From positions 1 through 64,000 of the forward strand of contig JBHOQS010000020.1 of NCBI GenBank assembly GCA_042408875.1: DNA of 64,000 nucleotides, given 5' to 3'. Within the stretch, counting starts at the first letter, position 1; every line of letters begins with the position of its first letter. The notes beneath the pieces are model-generated. The model ran no database searches, had not been told where the DNA came from, and saw only the letters and a program-made list of their open reading frames with translations. Position numbers and translations under genes: made by a program. This stretch comes from JBHOQS01 sp042408875. Its GTDB lineage: Bacteria > Chloroflexota > UBA11872 > JBHOQS01. Below, one piece after another: positions 22,633-30,488 of this stretch.

Positions 22633-24837
22633 ATGACCGGCACATCCCCGTCTCGACCGCTCCGGCACCGCCTGCGCACGGCGCTGGCGGTGGCGAGCTG
22701 CGCCGCCCTAGCGCTGGTGAGTTGCCAGGTGCCAGTCTCCATGGACCGGCTTCGCACTATAGTCCAGCCGCAGCAGGCGCGCGCGGCCACCGCACCGCCG
22801 GCACGGGCGACGACCACTGTCACCCGCGGCCAGGTGATCAGCACCGTGCGGGCACAGGGGCGCGTGGCGTCGGCCCGCACTGCCGAGCTCTCCTTCCGTT
22901 CCAGCGGCGTGCTGCGGGTACTGAACGTCAAGCCCGGCGATGAGGTCACGGAAGGGCAGCTCCTGGCTGAGCTCGATATGACCGACCTGAAGAGCCGCCT
23001 GCTCGACGCTGAGGTGCGCCTGGAGACAGCCAAGAGCAAGCTGGCCCAGGCCCAGGCCCGCAACATCGATCTGGAGCTCCGCCAGGCCCGTGCACCCCTC
23101 GACCAGGCGGAGGCCGCCCTGGCGCAGGCACGGCGGGAGCTGGAGAGGCTGGAGGCCGGGCCAGAGCAGGCGGAGCTGATCGCTGCTGAGGCAGCAGTGC
23201 AGTCCGCTCAGGCGACGCTGCGCGCGGCGCAGTCACGCCTAGATGCGCTGCTGGCCGGGCCCAGCGGGGTGGAGTTGCGCACGGCCGAGGGAGAGCTGGC
23301 TGCCGCCGAGGCGGCCTACCAGGCGGCTGAGGCTCGCCTGCGCCAGATCGAGTCGGGCGGGGCGCAGGCGGACCTGCGCGCGGCCGAGGGCGAGGTGGCC
23401 GCTGCCCGGGCGGCCTACCAGGCGGCTGAGGCTGAACTCAAGCGCCTGCGCGAGGGACCGCCGTACGAGGAGGTCCTCGCCGCCGAACGCGCGGTGGCCA
23501 ATGCCCGCGCTGCACTGCTGCGCGGCCAGGACGAGCTTGAGCGGCTGAGGAGTGGGGCGGCCAATACGGAGCTCGTGTACGCGCGCACGGCCGTCGAGCG
23601 GGCGCGGCTCGCGCTCGACAAGGCGCGGGCCAAGGGCGATCAGACCGAGATCCGTGACGCGGAATTGAACCTGCAGCTCGCCGAGTCAGTGCTGAAGATG
23701 CGCGAGCGGGAGTTCGGCCCGCTGGCGATCGCTGTGGCCGAGCAGAACGTGCAGGCCTTGCAGGCAGACCTGGCAGCGGCAGAGGCGCGGCTGCGCCAGG
23801 TGAAGGCCGGGCCGCCCCCCAGCGAGCTCTATCGCGCGGAGGGGAACCTGGCGCAGGCCAAGGCTCGCCTGCAAGTGGCGCAGGCGAAGCTGGACCAGCT
23901 GAAGGGCGGCGGGGGACAGAGTTCGATCTTCAGCGCGCAGGCTGATCTGGCCCAGGCCAGGACACGCCTCGAGGTGGCCCGCGCCAAGCTGGAGCAGCTC
24001 AAGGCGGGCGCCAGCGCTACAGAGATCGAGAACGCCCGGGCGGCAGTGGCCCAGGCGAAGGCCAACTACGATATCGCGGTGAGCAAGCTGGAGCAGCTCA
24101 AGGCGGGGCCGAACTATTTTAAGCTCCAGGAGGCCCGCGATCGCGTGCGGGCGGCGGAGCAGGGGGTGATCACGGCCCAGGCGGCGTATGAGCAGAAGGC
24201 TAATACGATCCGCGCCGACAGGACCGAGATGACGGTGCTGGAGAAGGCCATGGAGCAGGCGCAACTCGCCGTGCAACAGGTCCAGGAGCGTATGCAGGAT
24301 GCCCGCATTGTGGCGCCGTTCAACGGCCGGGTGGTGTCGGTGACGGGCCGGCTGGGCCTGGATACCCGTGCCTTCGTGCCGGTGATCGTGCTGGCCGATC
24401 CCAACCAGCGCCAAGTGGTGGTCGAGTTGCCGGATGCAGACCTGGCGAAGGTCGAGCCCGGCCAGAAGGCGCAGGTGCAGCTGATCGGTGTGCCAGGCAG
24501 CCCCCTGGAGGGCACGGTCGTGGAGAAGGCCGACCCGAAGGCGCGCCAGGGCCAGGGCCTCGCCTTCATCGACCGCACGGTGCGCATCCAGGCGCCGCTC
24601 CTGCTGGAGGGAGTGGAGATCGGGACGTCGGCTCAGGTAACTATCACGGTGGGCCAGCGCGATGGCGTGCTGGTGGTGCCGAAGTCGGCGGTGCGGCTGG
24701 TGGGCAAGCGCCGTGTGGTCGAGGTGTTCAACGGCGACTCGCGGCAGTTCGTGGACGTCGAGCTCGGCCTGGTCGGCGATACGCACGCCGAGGTGCTCAA
24801 GGGGCTCGACGAGGGCCAGATCGTGGTCGGACAGTAG
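22633..24837 (+). CDS. HlyD/MacA-like adaptor lipoprotein with very long repeat coiled coil
   Basis: A 734-residue periplasmic-adaptor-type protein. It has an N-terminal lipobox LVSC (Cys31) after a hydrophobic stretch and a first lipoyl half-motif (RVASARTAELSFRSSGVLRVLNVKPGDEVTEGQLLAEL). A helical hairpin of about 450 residues follows, built from 30-40-residue repeats with the pattern A-x-L-x-x-A-x-x-x-L-x-x-L-x-x-G. Then come the second lipoyl half (DARIVAPFNGRVVSV), a beta-barrel and a membrane-proximal domain ending DEGQIVVGQ. Usual relatives are 350-450 residues long. No ABC transporter or outer-membrane channel gene is adjacent. It may span a thick wall or S-layer space for glycan export (inference). 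Confidence 0.85.
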   Translation: MTGTSPSRPLRHRLRTALAVASCAALALVSCQVPVSMDRLRTIVQPQQARAATAPPARATTTVTRGQVISTVRAQGRVASARTAELSFRSSGVLRVLNVKPGDEVTEGQLLAELDMTDLKSRLLDAEVRLETAKSKLAQAQARNIDLELRQARAPLDQAEAALAQARRELERLEAGPEQAELIAAEAAVQSAQATLRAAQSRLDALLAGPSGVELRTAEGELAAAEAAYQAAEARLRQIESGGAQADLRAAEGEVAAARAAYQAAEAELKRLREGPPYEEVLAAERAVANARAALLRGQDELERLRSGAANTELVYARTAVERARLALDKARAKGDQTEIRDAELNLQLAESVLKMREREFGPLAIAVAEQNVQALQADLAAAEARLRQVKAGPPPSELYRAEGNLAQAKARLQVAQAKLDQLKGGGGQSSIFSAQADLAQARTRLEVARAKLEQLKAGASATEIENARAAVAQAKANYDIAVSKLEQLKAGPNYFKLQEARDRVRAAEQGVITAQAAYEQKANTIRADRTEMTVLEKAMEQAQLAVQQVQERMQDARIVAPFNGRVVSVTGRLGLDTRAFVPVIVLADPNQRQVVVELPDADLAKVEPGQKAQVQLIGVPGSPLEGTVVEKADPKARQGQGLAFIDRTVRIQAPLLLEGVEIGTSAQVTITVGQRDGVLVVPKSAVRLVGKRRVVEVFNGDSRQFVDVELGLVGDTHAEVLKGLDEGQIVVGQ

Positions 24838-24930
24838 AAGCAAACAGCACATGGGACAGGCTGGCAGGCTGCTACAACTGGTGGCGAGCGGGGCTGGCCT
24901 GTTCTGATTTGGGTGAGGCAGCGATCCAGC

Positions 24931-26652
24931 ATGGAACCTGAGACATCGGTAGACCTGCTGCGCTATGTGCGCGTGGCCCTGCGCGGCTGGAAGCTCTCCA
25001 TCGGGCTGGCCGTGGCCTTCGCGCTGGGGGCCCTGCTCTACGGGCTGAGCCGGCCGCAGGCGCTCTATACAGCCAGCGTGCGCCTGCTGCTGAACCCAGC
25101 CGGCGTGAGCGCTCTCGTGCCGTACCAGACTCTGCCGGGCCAGAATCCTAGCGCCGAGGGACTGGCGGCCACGATCACGGAGTTCGTGCGCTCGGACTAC
25201 TTTGCCGATGGCCTCTCCCAGCGGGTGGGGACGCGCTTCGACGGGATTATCTCGGGCATGCTGCTGCCGCGCACGGCGATCTACCGCCTGTCCGTTACGC
25301 ATCCCAACCCGAACACGGCTATCGAGTTCGTGAACACGGCGGCCGATGCCCTCACTGGACAGACGCTCCAGGAGGCGGAGACGGATTCGTCGCCCCAGGC
25401 GCTCTTACGCCAGCGCATGGAGGAAGAGCTGCGCTACCTCGATATGCAGATCGCCGATCTACGCGCCCAGCTTCAGGCGATCAATCCTACCGAATCGGTG
25501 CGCGGACCGCTGGCCACCGAGCTGAGCTCGCAGCTCCGCCAGGCCGAGGATAACCGCATCAAGGTGCTCGCGGCCCTGGCGCCGCTGCGCCAGCAGACCG
25601 GCAACGCTATCCTGCTGATCGACCGCGCGACGAAGGCTGAGCCAGCCCGCCGTGACCCAACGCTGCTGTATATCCCGCTCGGTGCGTTCCTCGGCTTCAT
25701 GCTGGGCTCGGGGATCGCGATCGGCCGCGATCACCTGAAGGGAGCATTCCACACTGCCGACGAGGTACGGGAGAAGCTCGGCCTGCCGGTGCTGGGCCGC
25801 GTCGGCCCCCTGGCGATCCGCCGCGATGCCCAGGCGCTGGTGGCGGCGCGGCGGCCCGATAGCGTGGTGGCCGAAGATCTGCGACGCCTGTGGGTGACGC
25901 TTCAGGCGCTCGATCCGCAGCCGAAGATCATCCTCCTCACGGCGCCGCAGCAGTCGCGCGAGCATCTCCTTCTCGTGGCGAACCTCGGGGTGACGCTGGC
26001 CCGCGCTGGGCAGCGAGTGCTTCTGGTCGACGCGGATCTCCGCCAGCCAGGCCTGAGTGCGTTGTTTGGCATGGAGTCCGATACAGGCCTCGCCACAGTG
26101 CTTGAGCGCGACGACGAGCGTATCTTCCAGCGCTTGCGGGAGGCGCCGGGCCGCCCGACCACGGTGAAGGGGCTGCTGCTGTTACCCGCCGGGCTGCCAC
26201 GGCCGAACGCCGCCGAACTGCTTACCAGCGCGGCCCTGGGGCACACGCTGGCTGCGCTGCGGGAGGCAGCGGTGGACTGGATACTGGTCTGCGGTGCGCC
26301 GGCGCTGGCGACCGCTGAGTCGGCGCCGGTGGCGGGTGCTGTGGACGCCGTGCTGCTGGTGGTCGAGCTGGAGGAGACGGTGCAGGAGGCAGTCACGGAG
26401 AGCGCGGCGCTCCTCGCCGCCGCCGGTGGCAAGCTAGCCGGCATCGTCCTCACGAACGCGCCAGCGCCGCGCAAGCTGTACCTGCGCGGCCGCATCTCGG
26501 AGGCCGATGCCGGGGCAGAGCCCAGTGAGGTGGCTGTGCCGGTCCCGCAGACTCGGGCGGCCGGTACGGAGGCGGTGTTCTCGGCGGTCTCCAGGCCGGT
26601 GCGCTTCACCATCGCCCGCAAGCCGCTGATGCGAGAGCAGAGGGATGTCTAG
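24931..26652 (+). CDS. Wzz/BY-kinase-like polysaccharide co-polymerase lacking the P-loop
   Basis: About 573 residues. An N-terminal Wzz domain starts SVDLLRYVRVALRGWK with TM1 (about 22-42) and TM2 (about 245-265). A cytoplasmic CpsD/CapB-like ATPase domain follows. In the latter the Walker A' VLLVDADLRQP (about 362-372) is kept, but the P-loop position reads APQQSREH instead of PGEGKST, and the second acidic Walker B position is altered (DWILVCGAPAL). A terminal Tyr cluster is absent. It is therefore probably an inactive kinase fold that only sets chain length. The start is ATG 24931 (GTG 24913 alternative); it overlaps the next gene by 8 bases. Confidence 0.83.
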   Translation: MEPETSVDLLRYVRVALRGWKLSIGLAVAFALGALLYGLSRPQALYTASVRLLLNPAGVSALVPYQTLPGQNPSAEGLAATITEFVRSDYFADGLSQRVGTRFDGIISGMLLPRTAIYRLSVTHPNPNTAIEFVNTAADALTGQTLQEAETDSSPQALLRQRMEEELRYLDMQIADLRAQLQAINPTESVRGPLATELSSQLRQAEDNRIKVLAALAPLRQQTGNAILLIDRATKAEPARRDPTLLYIPLGAFLGFMLGSGIAIGRDHLKGAFHTADEVREKLGLPVLGRVGPLAIRRDAQALVAARRPDSVVAEDLRRLWVTLQALDPQPKIILLTAPQQSREHLLLVANLGVTLARAGQRVLLVDADLRQPGLSALFGMESDTGLATVLERDDERIFQRLREAPGRPTTVKGLLLLPAGLPRPNAAELLTSAALGHTLAALREAAVDWILVCGAPALATAESAPVAGAVDAVLLVVELEETVQEAVTESAALLAAAGGKLAGIVLTNAPAPRKLYLRGRISEADAGAEPSEVAVPVPQTRAAGTEAVFSAVSRPVRFTIARKPLMREQRDV

Positions 26653-27928
26653 CGCGGTCGCTGTGGTCCCGTCCCCGGCGCAGACCCGTGTCTTGACGCC
26701 GCTGCCCGCTGATGTGCCGGAGCCCCATGCGACGCTCTGTCTGCTCTGCCGCGCTGCGGCGAGCCCGGCGGAGCGTCAGGCCATCCTAACCGGCCTCGAT
26801 GCCAGCGGCTGGCGGCGGCTGCTCTCAGCGGCGGAGGTCCACGGGCTGCTACCGTTCGTATGGCACCTGTGCGACCAGAGCGGCGCAGCGGTGTGCCTGC
26901 CTGCCGAGATACGCCAGGAGCTCGATCAGCTAGTGCAGCGCTACCGCCTGCACCGGACGGTGCTGGAGGCGCGCCTGGCCCAGCTCACCAGGGCCCTGGA
27001 CGGGGCTGGGGTGCCGTACGCCGTGCTGAAGGGTCCGGCCCTGGCCGCCACGGTGTACGACCCGCCGTGGCTGCGCCCCTACGGCGACATCGACCTGCTC
27101 CTGCACACGCCGTCGTGGCCGCGGGTGCGTGCCGTGTTGCAGGAGCTCGGGTACGCTGTCGCGGATGAGGGCGCGCGGGAAGCGGCGCAGCGCTACCCGG
27201 GCGATGGGCTCAATAGCATCGCCTGTGTCCTGCCCAACGCGCGGGTGCTCCTGGAGGTGCACTTCGATCTTTTGCAGTTGGGCTGGAGTAGCCCGGCCAT
27301 GGCTGAGCTGTGGTCCCGCCTGCGCGCCGCGCCGCTGGGAGATGGGCGGGCGATCTCTATCCTGGCGCCGGAAGAGCAGGTGCTCCAAGCGTGCGTGCAC
27401 CTGTTCTACCACGGCTTCTACCGCCTGATCTGGTTCGTAGACCTCCAGCGGCTGCTGCACGTGCATGGCCGGACGCTGGATTGGGAGCGGGTGGTGCGCC
27501 TGGCGCGCCGCGAGGGCGTGACGCTGCCGGTTGCCAGCGCCCTGCGCTACCTGCGCGAGCTGCTCGGCGTGGGCGCGCCGGCCTGGGTGGAGGCGGCGCT
27601 CGCCCCTGGTGGCCTGGAGCGCTGGCTGTTCGAGCGGGTGTGGCCGCGGCAGCGCATCCTGCGCTTCGAGCGTTACGAGCCGCCGGCCCGCCTGTTCAAC
27701 CATTCGCCAGTGCTGCGCGGCCTGGTGCTCCACCTCATCGTCCTGGGGGCGCGCCGCCACAAGCTCTGGCGGCTTCTGCGCTATGCCATCCCGCCGCGGA
27801 CGTGGATGGCCACGTTATACAACTTACCGCCGGGAGATCGGCGGCTCTCCTGGCTCTATATGTGGCGGGTTGCTACAGTGCTGCGGAACTGTGCGCGGCT
27901 GGTTGTCTCCGAATGGCGCGGACAGTAA
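26645..27928 (+). CDS. Nucleotidyltransferase-family protein
   Basis: A 427-residue protein of the uncharacterised nucleotidyltransferase family (NTP_transf_5 type). The core signature is PYAVLKGPALAATVYDP (about residues 121-137) and RPYGDIDLLLH (about 142-153), with the catalytic D-x-D as DID. Helical flanks surround it, and a downstream all-helical region ends near WRGQ. In other bacteria members sit beside HprK-like kinases and PqqD or lasso-peptide genes and are thought to modify peptides or proteins; the biochemical role is unproven. It overlaps the Wzz-like gene by 8 bases, so expression is coupled. Confidence 0.82.
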   Translation: MSSAVAVVPSPAQTRVLTPLPADVPEPHATLCLLCRAAASPAERQAILTGLDASGWRRLLSAAEVHGLLPFVWHLCDQSGAAVCLPAEIRQELDQLVQRYRLHRTVLEARLAQLTRALDGAGVPYAVLKGPALAATVYDPPWLRPYGDIDLLLHTPSWPRVRAVLQELGYAVADEGAREAAQRYPGDGLNSIACVLPNARVLLEVHFDLLQLGWSSPAMAELWSRLRAAPLGDGRAISILAPEEQVLQACVHLFYHGFYRLIWFVDLQRLLHVHGRTLDWERVVRLARREGVTLPVASALRYLRELLGVGAPAWVEAALAPGGLERWLFERVWPRQRILRFERYEPPARLFNHSPVLRGLVLHLIVLGARRHKLWRLLRYAIPPRTWMATLYNLPPGDRRLSWLYMWRVATVLRNCARLVVSEWRGQ

Positions 27929-27949
27929 TCCATCCCCACTCAGCGACGA

Positions 27950-28050
27950 GCATCCCCTCCCCTCTCAGGGGAGGGGCCGGGGTCCTTTCCCCCTCTTATC
28001 TTCCTCTCTCCCGCAGCTGCGGGAGAGAGGGCTTGCGGGAGAGAGGGCTA
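27950..28050. repeat. Palindromic repeat cluster before the methyltransferase
   Basis: A CCCCTCCCCTCTC-AGGGGAGGGG hairpin is followed by a perfect 14-bp palindrome CCTCTCTCCCGCAG/CTGCGGGAGAGAGG (28003-28030) and a partial duplicate arm (GCTTGCGGGAGAGAGGGC). It shares its core with the 22135 and 22491 copies. The methyltransferase ribosome-binding region (GGGGGTGAGGG) is provided by the repeat's right end. Confidence 0.8.
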
Positions 28051-28066
28051 GGGGGTGAGGGCTCGC

Positions 28067-28825
28067 ATGTCCGCCACTGAGATCGCAGGTGAGCGCACGC
28101 ACTGGAACGCCGTGGCGCGGTCATTCCGCTGCGACCTGCGCGTCCAGCTAGATCGCTTGCATCCGCTCGATGCAGCCTTTCTGGACTATGTGGGCGACGT
28201 GCGCGGCCGGCGGGTGCTTGAACTCGGTTGTGGCAGCGGCCACCATGCCGTGCTGCTGGCTCTGCAGGGCGCCGAGGTCTACGCCATCGATGTCTCGGAC
28301 GAGTGGGTGCGCGTCACTCGCGAACGCGCTCGCTGTAACGGCGTGGGCAAGCGCGTCCACGCTCTGGTGATGTCAGCATACGCGCTGGGCTTCCCACCGG
28401 AGAGCTTTGACGTGGTCTGCGGTGTGGCGATCCTCCACCATCTGGAGCCACGGGCGCTCGGGCCGGAGCTCCGCCGGGTGCTCCGGCCGGGCGGGCGCGC
28501 CGTGTTCCTGGAGAATTCGGCTAACAACCCACTCCTGATGCTGGCACGGCGGCTGTGCGGCCACTTTGGCATTCCCAGATGGAGCACAGACGGCGAGTAT
28601 CCGCTGCGGCGCGCCCAGATTGCTACGCTGGCCGCGGCCTTCGGCGGCACGTGCACGGTCAACTATCCGTTCTTTGAGTTCTTCCGGCTGCTGGACCAGA
28701 AGCTCTGGCAGTATCGCAGCCGGACGGCGACGCGGCTGTGCGAAGGCCTGGATGCCTGGCTGTGGCGGGTCGCACCTGCCCTGCGCCAGTATAGCTATAA
28801 GCAAGTGGTGCTGTTGAATATGTAA
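28067..28825 (+). CDS. SAM-dependent class I methyltransferase
   Basis: A 252-residue enzyme with a Rossmann-type SAM site: VLELGCGSGHHAVLLA (about residues 46-61), VYAIDVSDEWV, and FDVVCGVAILHHL (about 112-124), followed by LRRVLRPGGRAVFLE. It belongs to the Methyltransf_11/25 class; the C-terminal 90 residues are helical and could bind a lipid or glycan acceptor. The start is set at ATG 28067; GTG 28055 lies inside the repeat. It probably methylates a sugar or lipid intermediate of the locus, inferred from context only. Confidence 0.85.
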   Translation: MSATEIAGERTHWNAVARSFRCDLRVQLDRLHPLDAAFLDYVGDVRGRRVLELGCGSGHHAVLLALQGAEVYAIDVSDEWVRVTRERARCNGVGKRVHALVMSAYALGFPPESFDVVCGVAILHHLEPRALGPELRRVLRPGGRAVFLENSANNPLLMLARRLCGHFGIPRWSTDGEYPLRRAQIATLAAAFGGTCTVNYPFFEFFRLLDQKLWQYRSRTATRLCEGLDAWLWRVAPALRQYSYKQVVLLNM

Positions 28826-28851
28826 CTGTAGTTAGCTGGCAAATTAAATTC

Positions 28852-30480
28852 ATGCTAATGTTATCGAGATTTGCACAAGCTAATTGCTTACCGCTCCTGA
28901 GGCGTTTGTGGGTGCTGTTGATCGCAGCCTTGCAAGACGCTTCCGCCGATCAGGGGCTCCTCGCGCGTGTGCTGAGGGGGTTAGTATATACAAGCTTTAG
29001 CAATTACATTGTATATGTATGCAATCTGCTTGCATCGGTGCTGCTGGCCCGTCTGCTTGCCCCTGAAGTTTTTGGAAGCGTGGCTATGGCAGGTACATTA
29101 GTTGCCATCTGCGGGCTTATTCGTCAATTGGGCTTTGATGCAGCACTTTTGCAGCGCCGTGATATGGACCGTAATGCTGCCGCCACACATCTCTCGCTTA
29201 ACCTTTTCACTAGCCTAGTGTTGATAGCTGTTGGTATCGTGATCTCGCCACTTGTTGCGCACTTCTATGGCCAGAAGATCGCTGCTCTTTTTCTGTGTTT
29301 TTTGGCACTCGCTATTGTCGATGCATTTGGTGGTCATGCAAACATCCTCTTACAGAAGCACCTGATCTTTCGCTCTACGAGTCTGATTACCGCCTTGGCC
29401 TCTTGCATCGGAAGTGGCGTTGCACTGATCTTAGCTTGGGCCGGAGCAGGCGCATGGGCATTGCTGGTTGGCGATGCAACGAACCGTCTACTTTCTGCCA
29501 CCCTGCTCTGGAAGGTGTGTCCAGATCGTCCGGGATTGCGCGATGTTCGCTGGAATCTTGAGGAGATCCGCTGGTTCCTGCGCTTTGGCCCCTGGTGGGC
29601 CTCGCTGCTCTCTGGCATCGCTCTGTTTGCGATTTTACAGTTTGACAACTTCCTTGTGGGCACAATTGCCGGCAGTGCCGCGCTCGGGTTTTATAGCCGG
29701 GCATATAACTGGGCAACTCTGCCGACGGCGCGTGTGACATGGGTGATTTCGAGCGTTGTCCAGCCGGTCTATGCGCGATTGCAAGGGGATCGTAAGCGGC
29801 TTTCACAGGCCTTCAATGCGTCACTGATAGCGATTACACGCTTGAGCTTCCTTTTCGCTGTCGTCATGCTTGTGCTTGCTGAGGATGCAGTGCGCCTAGT
29901 TATTGGGGAACGCTGGCTACCGGTTGTACCCATCCTGCAATGGTTCAGCCTGTATGCTGTCTTACGTCCGTTGTCCGACGACTTGGGCGCTGCCTTCGCT
30001 ATGTCGGGCCGCATGCGAATCGCTAACCTGGCGGGGATCTGCCAGGCTACAGGACTTGCGCTTGCCCTGCCGCCTGCGATCATCACCTTCGGCGCGCCGG
30101 GAGCTGCTGCGGCGGTAGGTCTCAGCTATGCATGCATGCTGGGCTATCTCTACGGCAAGCGCCTACCTGAGTTTATTGATACGCGCTATCGCTCGGTGTT
30201 TCTTCCCCCACTTGCTGCGGGTCTCATCGCTGGCGCTGCTGGCTTTAGTGTTAGCCTGCGCCTACCAGCTGGAGAAATTGTGACTGCTTTCATAAAGTTT
30301 TTTGTAATTTTGGCGGTATATTTGGGCATTCTGGCAATATTGGAAGGTCGAGAGCTTTTCCGGCAGTTCAAGCTCGTTTTTCGTGCATTCCGGATAGGTC
30401 CTTCTTGTAAATCAGCCTCTGATCAGTCCTTAATTAAGTCATTAATTAAGGTATCCACTGGTGAATCATTGGGTTTGTAG
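28852..30480 (+). CDS. Wzx-type polysaccharide flippase
   Basis: A 542-residue integral membrane protein of the MOP/polysaccharide-synthesis superfamily, with about 12-14 hydrophobic helices starting near FSNYIVYVCNLLASVLLARL (about residues 48-67). LLAPEVFGSVAMAGTLVAI is characteristic of lipopolysaccharide-type flippases that move lipid-linked repeat units across the membrane. The gene and its downstream neighbour to 31679 are noticeably AT-richer than the rest of the locus. The start is uncertain (ATG 28852 or 28858), with a weak ribosome binding site. Confidence 0.88.
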   Translation: MLMLSRFAQANCLPLLRRLWVLLIAALQDASADQGLLARVLRGLVYTSFSNYIVYVCNLLASVLLARLLAPEVFGSVAMAGTLVAICGLIRQLGFDAALLQRRDMDRNAAATHLSLNLFTSLVLIAVGIVISPLVAHFYGQKIAALFLCFLALAIVDAFGGHANILLQKHLIFRSTSLITALASCIGSGVALILAWAGAGAWALLVGDATNRLLSATLLWKVCPDRPGLRDVRWNLEEIRWFLRFGPWWASLLSGIALFAILQFDNFLVGTIAGSAALGFYSRAYNWATLPTARVTWVISSVVQPVYARLQGDRKRLSQAFNASLIAITRLSFLFAVVMLVLAEDAVRLVIGERWLPVVPILQWFSLYAVLRPLSDDLGAAFAMSGRMRIANLAGICQATGLALALPPAIITFGAPGAAAAVGLSYACMLGYLYGKRLPEFIDTRYRSVFLPPLAAGLIAGAAGFSVSLRLPAGEIVTAFIKFFVILAVYLGILAILEGRELFRQFKLVFRAFRIGPSCKSASDQSLIKSLIKVSTGESLGL

Positions 30481-30488
30481 AGGATCCG

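Noticed and set aside
23686..25302. 538-codon minus-strand open frame
   Set aside because: Antisense to the HlyD-like and Wzz-like genes; His/Leu/Arg-rich shadow translation without domains.
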